64,000 nt of DNA from Falsochrobactrum ovis (lineage in GTDB: Bacteria; Pseudomonadota; Alphaproteobacteria; Rhizobiales; Rhizobiaceae): positions 225,041-289,040 of the forward strand of contig NZ_QLMK01000002.1 in assembly GCF_003259955.1 (NCBI RefSeq). Direction: 5' to 3'. The notes beneath the pieces were generated by a model. The model was given only the letters and a program-made list of their open reading frames with translations. It was not told the origin of the DNA and did no database searches. Below, piece by piece: positions 26,930 through 36,604 of this stretch (the first letter of the stretch is position 1; every line of letters starts with the position of its first letter). Both the position numbers and the translations under genes were made by a program.

Positions 26930-26958
26930 CTTATAGGCAGGTTATTTCTGACACGCAA
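26930..26958 (-). promoter_or_regulatory. promoter of the second tRNA-Glu gene
   Basis: On the minus strand there is a -35 TTGCGT (26953-26958) and a -10 TATAAG (26930-26935) with a 17-bp spacer, 21 bases upstream of the tRNA. Confidence 0.6.
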
Positions 26959-27059
26959 GCCCCTAATGCATGTTTTCTCCAAAAATATTCTTTGGAATGT
27001 GAGTTTTCCCACAAAAATTGGGGTCTGTGCCCGTTATCGTGTTGAAACTGCGGAAAAAT

Positions 27060-28454
27060 TTATCTCCGGCAGCGCCAGTTCCAGTCGCGTTCCGGCCCGA
27101 TATCAACATGCACGGATCTTGTGTGGCAATATGTTCCCACGCCACCTCGGCCCGGTAAAGAGCGCGCAAAGCGAGCAATTTCGGTTTTTGATACGCCATC
27201 AATCTGAATGTCAGCCGCCGCGCAAATCATGTGTAGGGACCGGCGCGCGCCATTTACTTTGCGGTTGTAAGAAGGGCTACGGTAACCGGATGTCACCATG
27301 ACTGGTCGACGGAAATGACGTTCTATCGTTTTCAGCATTTTGACCAATTCCGGTTTGAGGCAAGCTACGTCCACGGTTTCGCGCTGCACTCTCAAACCGT
27401 TAGGTGCAAGGCGAGCAAGGCCAGGAGCGGATGCGAGTTGAAGCGATGCATAGTCATCATATTCGTTCGCATCAATGTCACTGTCATCAGCCAGGCTGGA
27501 ACGGTGTGTAATCTCAATACCTGCATTGGCGCGCACGCCGGGGAGAGAATAATTATAACTGCGTGAGGAAGGAGCGGGTCTTACGACTGCAACTTTCTTG
27601 CCCTGCGTGCGAGGCGATCCGCTAGAGGTTTCATCGTTAAACAGCCTTGCAATACTTCCTTGCGATTGTTGAGGACGCTGAGGGGTAACGAAGGCGTTCG
27701 CATTTTTGGACGGACCAAAAAGAGAAGTTGGCTCAGCTGGCTTCTCGGCGGACGCGGCTTTAATCACGTCAGTTTCTGGAGCGGGTTTTTGGGCAGTATC
27801 GGTGGTTTCACCAGATTTGGCCCCTTTGGTTGCCTCTTGAGCGGCTATATCCCTGCTCTCGGCGTTCTTGCTGGTCGTGCGGCCCTCTGAGTTCTCAGAA
27901 TTTTCGGGGCTTTCGGGGCTACCCGGGCTCTCTGGCTTCTGAGCGTTATCCGACTTCTTACCAAAGATGGAGAAGAGTGAGGATTTTTGTGCGGGAGCGG
28001 CTTCGGCTACTTTCTTATCTAGTTGGGAAGGTTTTTCAACCGTCTTCTGATTGGTTTCGTCTGTGGGAAGAGTTGTGTCGGCCAGTTGCTCTTGCTTAGG
28101 CTTTTCAACTGTGGAATTGCTTGTTTTTTGTTCGGGTGGGTTGTCGTTTGTGGCGATTGCATCATCGCGCTGAGTTTCGTCTGCTGCGCTTTGAAGTGCT
28201 TCCGCTACAATGGATTCTTCTGTCCCAGCGTTTAGCTTGAGCGATGCGGTGCCATCACCGGTTGACGTGCAAGATGACAGGATAAGAGCTAAAATCGCAG
28301 CGCTACCGGTAAAAAGTCCACGGTTTTTTTGGGGCGGAGTTTTTAAAAAAAACAACTGTCTGCTCCGGTTCGATTTCCCTGACCAGTCTGGCGAGCCAAT
28401 ATTTGGTTCCGCCTGGTGTCGGGAGATCTTTCCCCCGTGCGATTCTTGCCTCAA
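27060..28454 (-). CDS. lipoprotein with YcbK-like peptidase M15 (DUF882) domain
   Basis: The 464-residue protein has a basic N-terminus of about 45 residues, a hydrophobic segment and a lipobox ILSSC. A long linker rich in Ser, Glu, Pro and Ala follows (including SPGSPESPENSENSEG). The C-terminal domain (about residues 355-464) is a peptidase M15-like zinc fold with RPVMVTSGYRSPSYNRKVNG, SLHM...AAADI (His, Asp) and SVHVDIGPERDWNW (His). Such proteins trim or bind peptidoglycan peptides. The unusually long region before the lipobox suggests that the true start may lie further in. Confidence 0.8.
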   Translation of the reverse strand: MRQESHGGKISRHQAEPNIGSPDWSGKSNRSRQLFFLKTPPQKNRGLFTGSAAILALILSSCTSTGDGTASLKLNAGTEESIVAEALQSAADETQRDDAIATNDNPPEQKTSNSTVEKPKQEQLADTTLPTDETNQKTVEKPSQLDKKVAEAAPAQKSSLFSIFGKKSDNAQKPESPGSPESPENSENSEGRTTSKNAESRDIAAQEATKGAKSGETTDTAQKPAPETDVIKAASAEKPAEPTSLFGPSKNANAFVTPQRPQQSQGSIARLFNDETSSGSPRTQGKKVAVVRPAPSSRSYNYSLPGVRANAGIEITHRSSLADDSDIDANEYDDYASLQLASAPGLARLAPNGLRVQRETVDVACLKPELVKMLKTIERHFRRPVMVTSGYRSPSYNRKVNGARRSLHMICAAADIQIDGVSKTEIARFARSLPGRGGVGTYCHTRSVHVDIGPERDWNWRCRR

Positions 28455-28872
28455 TGCAGCAAGACAAGGTCAACTAAGTCCGTCCCTAGCAAGGACCGAT
28501 TTACCTTTATGTACAAACAGTTAGATCGATCTCAATAAGATGGCACGCTTAAAAACGTGTCAGAATCTCAATCGAACTTAGGTAAATCCTATGCATTTTT
28601 AAGCTTTTTAATAGCGAAACGCAACTATTCTTAACAATTGGCTATGAGTATGGGAGAGGCGAGGGTTTTATACCGTATTATCACGCAATATTACTTTCAT
28701 TAATTTGAGGTTATACTTATTTGGATTAACTCAGATCGATCGCTTTGAGCGAATGCTGATAAACTCCCTTGTTGACAGGAGAGGCTGTGATGGTGCTATC
28801 CCTTTACGGTAGAAAAAGTTTGACAGGCGCAGTATGAGTGAGCGCTGACGAGTTGGATCGGGATTCAGTGTT
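28455..28872. other. 418-bp AT-rich intergenic region between divergent genes
   Basis: No reading frame here looks coding. The region must hold the promoters of the M15 lipoprotein and of the small lipoprotein at 28873. One candidate is annotated separately at 28772-28800. Confidence 0.5.
28772..28800 (+). promoter_or_regulatory. candidate sigma-70 promoter
   Basis: TTGACA (28772-28777) and GCTATC (28795-28800) are separated by 17 bp, close to the rhizobial consensus. It lies about 70 bases upstream of the small lipoprotein gene. Confidence 0.4.
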
Positions 28873-29220
28873 ATGAAGAAGCGCATGCGGCAGAACTCCA
28901 ATTGGATGCTGGCAGTAACTGTTGCAGCATTGCTGACCGGGTGTGCGGCTGGCCCAGAGTTTCAGGGAGTGCCCCAAGAAGGGGCTGCGCGAACCGGGGT
29001 TTACCCGACTTTTGGTCGGATGCCGAAAGCGGCAACGCAACAATTTAGTCCAAGTGAAAAAGAGCAAATCTCTTCATCGCTTGATTCTGATCGGACACGG
29101 CTTGCAAGCACGAGTAAAGCCAATGGCGCTGTAACGGCCGCGCAAGCGGCGGAGTTGCGTCGACAAGCGCAAGCGGAAGCCGAGGCGACCCTCAAGCAGA
29201 TCGAATCGGGTGCCGAATAG
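28873..29220 (+). CDS. small hypothetical lipoprotein
   Basis: The 115-residue protein has a basic start (MKKRMRQNSN), a hydrophobic signal and a lipobox LLTGC. The mature part has TGVYPTFGRMPKAATQQFSP and a C-terminal helix with AAELRRQAQAEAEATLKQIE that may form a coiled coil. It resembles short envelope lipoproteins common in Hyphomicrobiales. I know no function for it. Confidence 0.7.
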   Translation: MKKRMRQNSNWMLAVTVAALLTGCAAGPEFQGVPQEGAARTGVYPTFGRMPKAATQQFSPSEKEQISSSLDSDRTRLASTSKANGAVTAAQAAELRRQAQAEAEATLKQIESGAE

Positions 29221-29335
29221 CAATTATTCGGCGCGCTAACCTCACCAACAAGGCTCGACCCACCCTAATATCAGGTGTATAGCAAACAACCGGTGCAAAA
29301 AGCACTATTCTTCAACTCCTTTCTGGAACAGGATC

Positions 29336-30556
29336 ATGTCGGAAGAGTTTCATAAAGTCCGCCGTTTACCACCCTATGTCTTTGAGCAGGTCAATCGTCT
29401 GAAGGCATCGGCGCGAGCGGGCGGGGCCGACATTATTGACCTTGGCATGGGAAATCCCGATCTGCCGACGTCCCAGAATATTGTCGATAAGCTTTGTGAA
29501 GCGGTGCAAGATCCGCGTGCTCATCGTTATTCCGCATCCAAGGGAATTCCGGGCTTACGCCGTGCGCAAGCGCAATATTATGCGCGCAGGTTTGGTGTGA
29601 AACTCAATCCAGATACTCAGGTGGTTGCAACGCTTGGTTCCAAAGAAGGCTTTGCCAATATGGCACAGGCGATCACCGCTCCGGGAGATGTGGTGCTGTG
29701 CCCGGATCCAACTTATCCAATCCACTCGTTTGGTTTTATTATGTCTGGCGGTGTAATCCGCTCTATTCAAGCCAAGCCTGATGACCACTTTATTCCCGCC
29801 CTGGAGCGTGCTGTTAAACACTCGATTCCAAAGCCTCTGGCGCTTATTCTCAGCTTTCCATCCAATCCGACCGCTTATGTCGCAACGCTGGATTTCTATA
29901 AGGAAGTTGTAGCCTTCGCACGCAAGCATGATCTGATTATTCTTTCGGATCTTGCTTATTCCGAAATTTATTTTGACGATAATCCGCCCCCATCCGTTCT
30001 GGAAGTTCCAGGCGCAATGGATGTGACGGTGGAATTCACCTCAATGTCTAAAACTTACTCTATGCCCGGCTGGCGCATGGGGTTTGCGGTGGGTAATGAG
30101 CGTCTTATCGCGGCATTAACCCGGGTAAAGTCTTATCTTGATTATGGCGCGTTCACACCTATCCAAGTTGCGGCAACCGCAGCATTGAATGGTGATGGTT
30201 CTGATATTGCTTATGTGCGCAATGTCTACAAACAGCGCAGAGATGTATTGGTTGAATCATTTGGCCGCGCCGGATGGGAAGTGCCACCACCGGCGGCGAC
30301 TATGTTTGCATGGGCTCCTATTCCTGAGCGCTTTCGTTCGATGGGGTCGCTTGAGTTTTCCAAGTTACTCGTCGAAAAGGCCGATGTTGCAGTTGCGCCC
30401 GGCGTTGGTTTTGGTGAACATGGCGATGATTATGTGCGTATTGCGCTGGTCGAAAACGAACATCGTATTCGGCAGGCTGCGCGCAATATTAAACGCTTTT
30501 TGTCCACCGCAGATGATGGGCTAGACAATATAGTATCGCTGGACGGGCGCCGTTAA
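29336..30556 (+). CDS. class I/II PLP aminotransferase (AlaC / LL-DAP aminotransferase-like)
   Basis: The 406-residue enzyme is a fold type I aminotransferase: LGMGNPDLPT near the start, YSASKGIPGLRRAQAQYY, SFPSNPTAYVA, LSDLAYSEIYFD, and the PLP-binding Lys in SMSKTYSMPGWRMGFAVGN. The close match to AlaC suggests glutamate-pyruvate transamination. Annotations as an LL-diaminopimelate aminotransferase are also seen for this type. It precedes hom by 85 bp, and the pair is conserved in rhizobia, so a role in aspartate-family amino acid synthesis is plausible. Confidence 0.88.
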   Translation: MSEEFHKVRRLPPYVFEQVNRLKASARAGGADIIDLGMGNPDLPTSQNIVDKLCEAVQDPRAHRYSASKGIPGLRRAQAQYYARRFGVKLNPDTQVVATLGSKEGFANMAQAITAPGDVVLCPDPTYPIHSFGFIMSGGVIRSIQAKPDDHFIPALERAVKHSIPKPLALILSFPSNPTAYVATLDFYKEVVAFARKHDLIILSDLAYSEIYFDDNPPPSVLEVPGAMDVTVEFTSMSKTYSMPGWRMGFAVGNERLIAALTRVKSYLDYGAFTPIQVAATAALNGDGSDIAYVRNVYKQRRDVLVESFGRAGWEVPPPAATMFAWAPIPERFRSMGSLEFSKLLVEKADVAVAPGVGFGEHGDDYVRIALVENEHRIRQAARNIKRFLSTADDGLDNIVSLDGRR

Positions 30557-30641
30557 AGGTGCATTGTTTTGCTTGCAGGGCCGGGGTGCTTCTGGCCTTG
30601 CAATCTATCCTTAATCGTAAACAATCAAGAAGGTCGAAATA

Positions 30642-31961
30642 ATGAGTGATGCATTGCGGATCGGCGTTGCCGGACTGGGCACCGTTGGTGCTTCAGTGTT
30701 GCGTATATTACGTGACAAGGCTGATATGCTCACTCGTCAATGCGGTCGTCCGATTGAGGTTGTTGGCGTCAGTGCGCGCAACCGTTCACAGGATCGCGGC
30801 GTAGATTTATCTGGCCTCGCATGGTTTGATAATCCGGTCGATCTTGCCAAAAGTGATAATATTGACGTTTTCGTTGAACTGATAGGTGGGGATAACGGGC
30901 CAGCGGCAGTTGCGGTTGAGGCAGCGCTAAATGCCGGGCATCATGTGGTCACCGCTAACAAAGCCTTGCTTGCAAAACACGGTGTCAAACTGGCAAAAAT
31001 TGCTGAAGAAAAAGGGGTGTTGCTCAATTTCGAGGCGGCGGTTGCTGGTGGAATTCCCGTGATTAAGGCAATGCGAGAATCATTGAGCGGAAACAGTGTT
31101 TCGCGCGTCTATGGTATTCTCAACGGCACTTGCAATTATATCCTGACGCGCATGGGCGAGGAAGGTATCTCTTTTGAAGATTGCCTCAAAGATGCGCAGC
31201 GTCTTGGCTATGCTGAAGCGGACCCCACTTTTGATATTGAAGGCAATGATACGGCCCACAAACTGGCTTTGCTGACTAGTTTGGCATTTGGTACGGAAAT
31301 TGCGGCTGACGATATCTATATGGAAGGTATCAGCAATATTTCGCTCGCCGATATTCGAGCAGCGGATGAATTGGGCTTTCGCATCAAGCTTCTGGGCGTG
31401 GCACAACAGACGGATTCAGGCATTGAACAGCGGGTTCATCCAACTATGGTTCCGGTGTCGTCCGTTATTGCTCAGGTGCATGGCGTGACCAATGCGGTTG
31501 CTATTGAGACTGATCTTTTGGGCGAACTTCTGCTTTCAGGCCCGGGTGCAGGTGGCAATGCAACTGCATCGGCCGTGATTGGTGATTTGGCGGATATTGC
31601 AAAAAGCCGTCCCGGTTTTCAGCATGGCCCGGTTTTTGGCACTCCAGCCACGGCATTACGCCCCTATAAACGTGCTAAAATGCGCAAACACGCAGGCGGA
31701 TATTTCATTCGGCTGACGGTTCATGATCGGATTGGTGCCTTCGCTGCTATTGCCAAGCGGATGGCGGAGAATGACATTTCGCTTGAGTCTATTGTTCAGC
31801 GACCACAAATGGACAGCGATTTGCAAGATGGGATCAAGACAGTCATCTTGGTAACCCATGAGACAACGGAAGCTGCGGTTCGCAGGTCGCTGGAGGCGAT
31901 TTTGAATGATGATCACTTGGTAAGCAAACCGCAGATGATCCGGATTGAGCGTGCGGGTTAG
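30642..31961 (+). CDS. hom: homoserine dehydrogenase
   Basis: This enzyme reduces aspartate semialdehyde to homoserine for threonine and methionine. The 439 residues comprise an NAD(P)-binding domain (GVAGLGTVGASV), the catalytic domain with GGIPVIKAMRE, GILNGTCNYIL and GYAEADPTFDIEG..D, and a C-terminal ACT domain (from about residue 350, FIRLTVHDRIGAFAAIA) for feedback control, usually by threonine. The gene lies in the order aminotransferase-hom-glpX-recJ. Confidence 0.96.
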   Translation: MSDALRIGVAGLGTVGASVLRILRDKADMLTRQCGRPIEVVGVSARNRSQDRGVDLSGLAWFDNPVDLAKSDNIDVFVELIGGDNGPAAVAVEAALNAGHHVVTANKALLAKHGVKLAKIAEEKGVLLNFEAAVAGGIPVIKAMRESLSGNSVSRVYGILNGTCNYILTRMGEEGISFEDCLKDAQRLGYAEADPTFDIEGNDTAHKLALLTSLAFGTEIAADDIYMEGISNISLADIRAADELGFRIKLLGVAQQTDSGIEQRVHPTMVPVSSVIAQVHGVTNAVAIETDLLGELLLSGPGAGGNATASAVIGDLADIAKSRPGFQHGPVFGTPATALRPYKRAKMRKHAGGYFIRLTVHDRIGAFAAIAKRMAENDISLESIVQRPQMDSDLQDGIKTVILVTHETTEAAVRRSLEAILNDDHLVSKPQMIRIERAG

Positions 31962-32156
31962 TATGCTTATCCAGCGGGCCGATTGATCAAACAGATAGAC
32001 TTAAATCGATTAAGTGTTTGAGGGCACATTGTTTTTTGCTTTATCCCCTTGCGGTGGGAAGTAGAGTTTGACAAAGGTCCTCGTGATGTCGCCACAAGAT
32101 TGACTTGGCGAGATCTCGGTCGCAACTTACGCAATTTAAACTCGGGACTTGTTCAC

Positions 32157-33143
32157 ATGGCCAAGACTGTAGAGCAGCAATCTCAAGGACTGGATCGTAT
32201 TCTGACCCTGGAACTGGCACGCGTGGCGGAACGCGCTGCTGTGGCAGCGGCTCGTTTGCGTGGTCGCGGTGATGAAATGGCTGCGGATCAGGCCGCGGTC
32301 GATGCAATGCGTCAGGAACTCAACCGTTTGCCGATCACTGGTACGGTCGTCATCGGCGAGGGTGAGCGTGATGAAGCTCCGATGCTCTACATTGGTGAAG
32401 AAGTGGGCACTAAACAGGGACCGGAAGTCGATATTGCGCTAGATCCGCTGGAAGGCACCACGATCTGCGCGAAAAACTTGCCAAATTCGCTCGCTGTGAT
32501 CGCTATTGCAGAAAAAGGTAATCTGCTTTACGCGCCCGATGTTTATATGGAAAAAATTGCAGTTGGTCCGGGTTATGCTGCAGGTGTGGTTGATCTGGAC
32601 GCCACGCCGACGGAAAATATTCTTTCCGTTGCCAAGGCCAAAGGCGTCAAGCCAGAGGAAATTACTGCCTGTATTATGGATCGTCCACGCCATGCTCGTC
32701 TTATTGAAGAGGTGCGGGCGACAGGTGCCGCCATCCGCTTGATTGGAGATGGTGACGTGGCTGGAGTGATGCACACAACTGATCCTGACGAAACCGGCAT
32801 TGATATTTATATCGGTATTGGTGGGGCTCCGGAAGGAGTATTGGCGGCTGCGGCGCTTCGCTGCATTGGCGGTCAGATGCAAGGTCGCTTGCAGCTCAAT
32901 ACCGAAGAAAAGATTGCGCGCGCCGCTAAAATGGGCATTTCGGATCCAAAAAAGATTTATACAATGGAAGAAATGGCCAAGGGCGATGTGGTGTTTGCGG
33001 CAACGGGCGTAACCGACGGTAATATGCTTTCTGGCGTCAAATTCGCACGCGATTATATCCAAACTCATACAATTGTTATGCGCTCCAGCTCGCAGACGAT
33101 CCGCGAAATTAAGGCACGACATCAAGATATGTCTAAATTCTAG
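32157..33143 (+). CDS. glpX: class II fructose-1,6-bisphosphatase
   Basis: GlpX dephosphorylates fructose-1,6-bisphosphate in gluconeogenesis. The 328 residues match the family: VIGEGERDEAPML and DIALDPLEGTT are the metal-binding motifs, and IMDRPRHARLIEE, GDGDVAGVM and GIGGAPEGVLAAAALRCIGGQM follow. I start at the ATG at 32157 (MAKTVEQQ). An upstream extension of 36 codons to 32049 lacks family similarity. It lies between hom and recJ, as is common in Hyphomicrobiales. Confidence 0.95.
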   Translation: MAKTVEQQSQGLDRILTLELARVAERAAVAAARLRGRGDEMAADQAAVDAMRQELNRLPITGTVVIGEGERDEAPMLYIGEEVGTKQGPEVDIALDPLEGTTICAKNLPNSLAVIAIAEKGNLLYAPDVYMEKIAVGPGYAAGVVDLDATPTENILSVAKAKGVKPEEITACIMDRPRHARLIEEVRATGAAIRLIGDGDVAGVMHTTDPDETGIDIYIGIGGAPEGVLAAAALRCIGGQMQGRLQLNTEEKIARAAKMGISDPKKIYTMEEMAKGDVVFAATGVTDGNMLSGVKFARDYIQTHTIVMRSSSQTIREIKARHQDMSKF

Positions 33144-33209
33144 TTGTCTTGGCTATTGATGTGCGAAGGTGGCATTGCATGATACCACATTTGATGTCTT
33201 AACAGGGGT

Positions 33210-34994
33210 ATGACAACAGAACGTTTTTTTCTTGGGGTTCGGCAATCTGCTACAGGCCAGAAATGGGTCGAGCGCCTTGGCCTTAGAGAGGCCAATACAG
33301 CGCTTGCAATTGCGCAGCATCACGGCATTCCGGATCTCGTGTCGCGTGTGTTGGCAGGGCGGGGGGTGAGCGTTGAAGCTGCCCCGGAATTTATTAATCC
33401 AAGTCTGCGTAATTTGATGCCAGATCCGATCCGGTTAACGGATATGGAAAAAGCGGCCGAGCGTATCGCTGATGCTATAGACAGGCGGGAAACGGTCGCG
33501 ATTTTCGGCGATTATGATGTGGATGGAGCATGTTCATCGGCGCTGATGGCGCGGTTTTTTAAGCATTACGCAGTTGCTCATTCGATTTATATACCTGACC
33601 GGATATTTGAGGGATATGGACCCAATCCCACCGCGATGCGGGAATTGGCGGCTAAGGGCGCGACACTGATCATCACGGTCGATTGCGGCACCAATAGCGG
33701 TGCATCTATTACAGCAGCAAAAGAAGCGGGCGCAGATGTTGTGGTGCTTGATCACCATCAGTTGGCCGGAGAATTGCCAGTCGATGCTTGCGCGGTGGTC
33801 AATCCCAATCGTGAAGATGACATTTCTCAACAGGGCCATCTTTGTGCGGCAGGTGTCGTCTTTCTGACCTTGGTACAGGTCGCCAGAGTTCTGCGTGAAC
33901 GTGGCAGAGGGCCGGGGCCTGATTTGCTGGGCATGCTTGATCTTGTCGCACTTGCGACTGTTTGTGATGTCGTGCCTCTTAAGGGCGTGAACCGCGCATT
34001 TGTCGTGAAGGGGCTTCTCGTGGCGCGAAGCCAGAGCAATGCGGGATTGGCTGCACTTGCGCGTATTGCCAGAATTGGCGAACCGCTAAATATATTTCAT
34101 TTAGGTTTTTTGATTGGACCGCGCATCAATGCTGGAGGACGGATCGGAGATGCGGGATTGGGTGCGCGCCTGCTAACCATTGATGACCCGTCGCTTGCCG
34201 AGCCGATTGCAGTTGAGCTTGATCGGCTCAATCAGGAACGTCAGGCAATGGAAGCGGTGATGTTGATGGAGGCGGAAGCGGAGGCTTCGCTTGAGCTTTC
34301 GGGCGGAGCCGGGGCGTCAGTTATTGTCACTGCAAGTGATGACTGGCATCCGGGCATTGTGGGGCTTTTAGCTTCGCGATTGAAAGACAAAGCACGCCGT
34401 CCGGCCTTCGCAATTGCGTTCAACTCTAACGGCATTGGTACTGGATCGGGACGTTCAATCTTTGGTCTGGATTTGGGTAGGCTGGTACGCCGTGCAGTTG
34501 AAAATGGGTTGCTCATCAAAGGCGGAGGGCACGCGATGGCAGCCGGTATTACGGTGGAGCGAAGCAAGCTTGGCGCGTTACGGGCATTTTTCGAAGATGA
34601 GGCGGCATCAACGATAGCCAGCCTGCGGGCTGAACAGCGCCTTTCAATTGATGGTGCAGTGGCTGCATCCGGCGCGACGATAGGACTTTATGAAGCCCTG
34701 CAAAAAGCTGGGCCATATGGTTCAGCGCATCCCCAACCGATTCTGGCTTTGCCGCGACACATTCTTATTGATGCGCAAACGGTTGGTCGGGATCACGTTC
34801 GCGTGGGCCTTCGTGGGGCAGATGGTAAGCGGGTCAATGGCATAGCCTTTAGAGCGGCAAGCGGTGATTTGGGGCAGTTTTTGTTCAACAATATTGGACA
34901 AAATATTCATGTGGCCGGCAATCTTTCGCTTAATCATTGGAATGGCTCAGTATCCCCGCAAATTCAAATTCTGGATGCCGCTTTACCGGTTTGA
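33210..34994 (+). CDS. recJ: single-stranded-DNA-specific exonuclease RecJ
   Basis: RecJ is a 5'-3' single-strand DNA exonuclease in RecF-type recombination and mismatch repair. The 594-residue protein has the DHH phosphoesterase motifs: IFGDYDVDGACSSALM, TVDCGTN, VVLDHHQ and CAAGVVFL. The DHHA1 domain carries ASDDWHPGIVGLLASRLKD and IKGGGHAMAAGIT, and an OB-like C-terminus follows. All catalytic Asp and His residues are present. It follows glpX by 66 bp and is followed by a Tim44-like gene in the same direction. Confidence 0.95.
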   Translation: MTTERFFLGVRQSATGQKWVERLGLREANTALAIAQHHGIPDLVSRVLAGRGVSVEAAPEFINPSLRNLMPDPIRLTDMEKAAERIADAIDRRETVAIFGDYDVDGACSSALMARFFKHYAVAHSIYIPDRIFEGYGPNPTAMRELAAKGATLIITVDCGTNSGASITAAKEAGADVVVLDHHQLAGELPVDACAVVNPNREDDISQQGHLCAAGVVFLTLVQVARVLRERGRGPGPDLLGMLDLVALATVCDVVPLKGVNRAFVVKGLLVARSQSNAGLAALARIARIGEPLNIFHLGFLIGPRINAGGRIGDAGLGARLLTIDDPSLAEPIAVELDRLNQERQAMEAVMLMEAEAEASLELSGGAGASVIVTASDDWHPGIVGLLASRLKDKARRPAFAIAFNSNGIGTGSGRSIFGLDLGRLVRRAVENGLLIKGGGHAMAAGITVERSKLGALRAFFEDEAASTIASLRAEQRLSIDGAVAASGATIGLYEALQKAGPYGSAHPQPILALPRHILIDAQTVGRDHVRVGLRGADGKRVNGIAFRAASGDLGQFLFNNIGQNIHVAGNLSLNHWNGSVSPQIQILDAALPV

Positions 34995-35092
34995 AAAAAT
35001 ATCAATTCGTGCATAAGGCATCTGTGAAACGCGATGCACTATTCCCATATCGGGAAAGAATAGAATTACGACCAGCAGATTGGGAGAAATAT

Positions 35093-36130
35093 ATGCCAGG
35101 TTCAGCAAAACGCCTGACTAAACTAACAGCAGCGCTCATATTGGGGCTTGCAGCCTCTTTTGCTGCTGTTGATTATGCCGAGGCGCGTCGCGGCGGAGGC
35201 GGCTTTGGCAGTCGCGGTGTACGTACCTATCAAGCGCCGGCGCCCACACGTACCGCGCCGAATAAAGCGGCACCAATCGAACGGTCAATGACACCCAATC
35301 CGGGTGCCGGCAATCAAGCTAACCGTCCCGCAGCGGGGACGCAGGCTCCTGCTGCTGCCCAACGCAGCGGCGGAATGTTTGGTAATTTCGGACGCTCAAT
35401 GTTGGGCGGGCTCTTGGTAGGCGGCTTGATCGGCATGTTGCTGGGCAATGGCTTTGGTGGCCTAGCGGGAATGTTCGGGCTGATATTGCAAGTTGCGATC
35501 ATTGCATTGATTGCAATGTTCGTTATGCGGATGTTTGCCAATCGGCGCCAGGCTACTGCTGCGGCAGGAGGGTCGGCTCCGGTGTCCGGTGCTGGCTTTG
35601 ATGCGCGGCAGGCTTTTGGGTCTGCCCGTTCGAGTGTTCCGCCAACAGGCTTTGGTGCTAGCACGCCATCAGCGTCGCCTAGTCAGCAAAATGTTAGCGC
35701 AGCACCTGAGGTTGACGATGAAGCGATAGAAGTCTCCCAGACGGATCTCGATAGATTTGAAGAAATGCTTACCGATGTGCAAAACGCATATGCCAATGAG
35801 GATTATGCGGCGCTACGTGCACTCGCAACACCAGAAGCAATGTCATATCTCGCAGAAGAATTAGGTGAAATTGCGTCCAGCGGAATGCGTAATGAGGTGC
35901 GCGACGTTAAGCTTCTTCAGGGGGATATCTCTGAAGCGTGGCGCGAAGGAGATGTCGAATATGCGACGGTCGCTATTCGTTATTCAGCCATCGATATTAT
36001 GCGGGATCGGAATACTGGCGCTGTTGTCGAAGGAGATCCGGACAACCCCCAAGAAACTGTGGAGATCTGGACATTCAGCCGCAAAATTGGCGAAGATTGG
36101 AAATTATCAGCCATTCAAGGCGTAGAATAA
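35093..36130 (+). CDS. Tim44-like domain membrane protein
   Basis: The protein of 345 residues has an N-terminal signal-like helix, a Gly/Arg- and Pro/Ala-rich stretch, and a central glycine-rich double membrane segment (SMLGGLLVGGLIGMLLGNG, then a second hydrophobic stretch ending in ALIAMFVMRMF). The C-terminal domain, from about residue 215, is of the Tim44/MRPL45 type, with FEEMLTDVQNAYANEDY and EIWTFSRKIGEDWKLSAIQG. Bacterial members are anchored in the inner membrane and have no firm function. The ATG at 35093 has GGGAG upstream; an earlier in-frame start would lie inside recJ. Confidence 0.85.
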   Translation: MPGSAKRLTKLTAALILGLAASFAAVDYAEARRGGGGFGSRGVRTYQAPAPTRTAPNKAAPIERSMTPNPGAGNQANRPAAGTQAPAAAQRSGGMFGNFGRSMLGGLLVGGLIGMLLGNGFGGLAGMFGLILQVAIIALIAMFVMRMFANRRQATAAAGGSAPVSGAGFDARQAFGSARSSVPPTGFGASTPSASPSQQNVSAAPEVDDEAIEVSQTDLDRFEEMLTDVQNAYANEDYAALRALATPEAMSYLAEELGEIASSGMRNEVRDVKLLQGDISEAWREGDVEYATVAIRYSAIDIMRDRNTGAVVEGDPDNPQETVEIWTFSRKIGEDWKLSAIQGVE

Positions 36131-36133
36131 CCA

Positions 36134-36162
36134 AAGGCCCGGTCATGACCGGGCCTTCTTAT
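36134..36162. terminator. bidirectional terminator
   Basis: AAGGCCCGGT pairs with ACCGGGCCTT around a CATG loop core, followed by CTTATTTT. It separates the convergent Tim44-like and gloA genes. Confidence 0.75.
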
Positions 36163-36163
36163 T

Positions 36164-36604
36164 TTACCAGGTGCCAATATTTTCGGCAGATGCCCATGGT
36201 TCCTGAGGTGGTAGGCTTTCGCCCTTCTGAATAAGTTCGATAGAGATACCGTCCGGCGATTTAATAAAAGCCATATGACCATCGCGTGGAGGCCGGTTAA
36301 TGGTTACGCCAGCCTTTTGCAATTTTTCGCAAGTCGCATAAATATCGTCGACCATGTAAGCGAGATGGCCAAAATTGCGGCCGCCTGTATAGGTTTCTGG
36401 GTCCCAGTTATAGGTAAGCTCCAGCTCTGGCGCCCTCTCTTCCTTAGCGCGCTCGGCATCAGCGGGGGCTGCAAGAAAAATGAGCGTAAAACGTCCTTTT
36501 TCATTTTCCGTCCGCCGGATTTCTTCTAATCCCAGCTTATTCACATAAAAATCGAGTGATTCTTCAATATCGCGAATTCTGACCATTGTGTGCAGATAAC
36601 GCAT
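36164..36604 (-). CDS. gloA: lactoylglutathione lyase (glyoxalase I)
   Basis: Glyoxalase I converts the methylglyoxal-glutathione adduct to S-lactoylglutathione. The 146-residue protein carries the four metal ligands in standard contexts: His5 in YLHTMVRI, Glu in ELELTYNWD, His in FGHLAYMVDD and Glu in ISIELIQKG. GRNFGHLA and the PPRDG segment are typical of the Ni/Co-dependent short class. The gene stands alone on the minus strand. Confidence 0.95.
   Translation of the reverse strand: MRYLHTMVRIRDIEESLDFYVNKLGLEEIRRTENEKGRFTLIFLAAPADAERAKEERAPELELTYNWDPETYTGGRNFGHLAYMVDDIYATCEKLQKAGVTINRPPRDGHMAFIKSPDGISIELIQKGESLPPQEPWASAENIGTW

Noticed and set aside
27860-27960. Repetitive coding in the M15 lipoprotein linker as a CRISPR-like or microsatellite repeat
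   Set aside because: It is an in-frame low-complexity Ser/Pro/Glu linker, without regular direct repeats or spacers.
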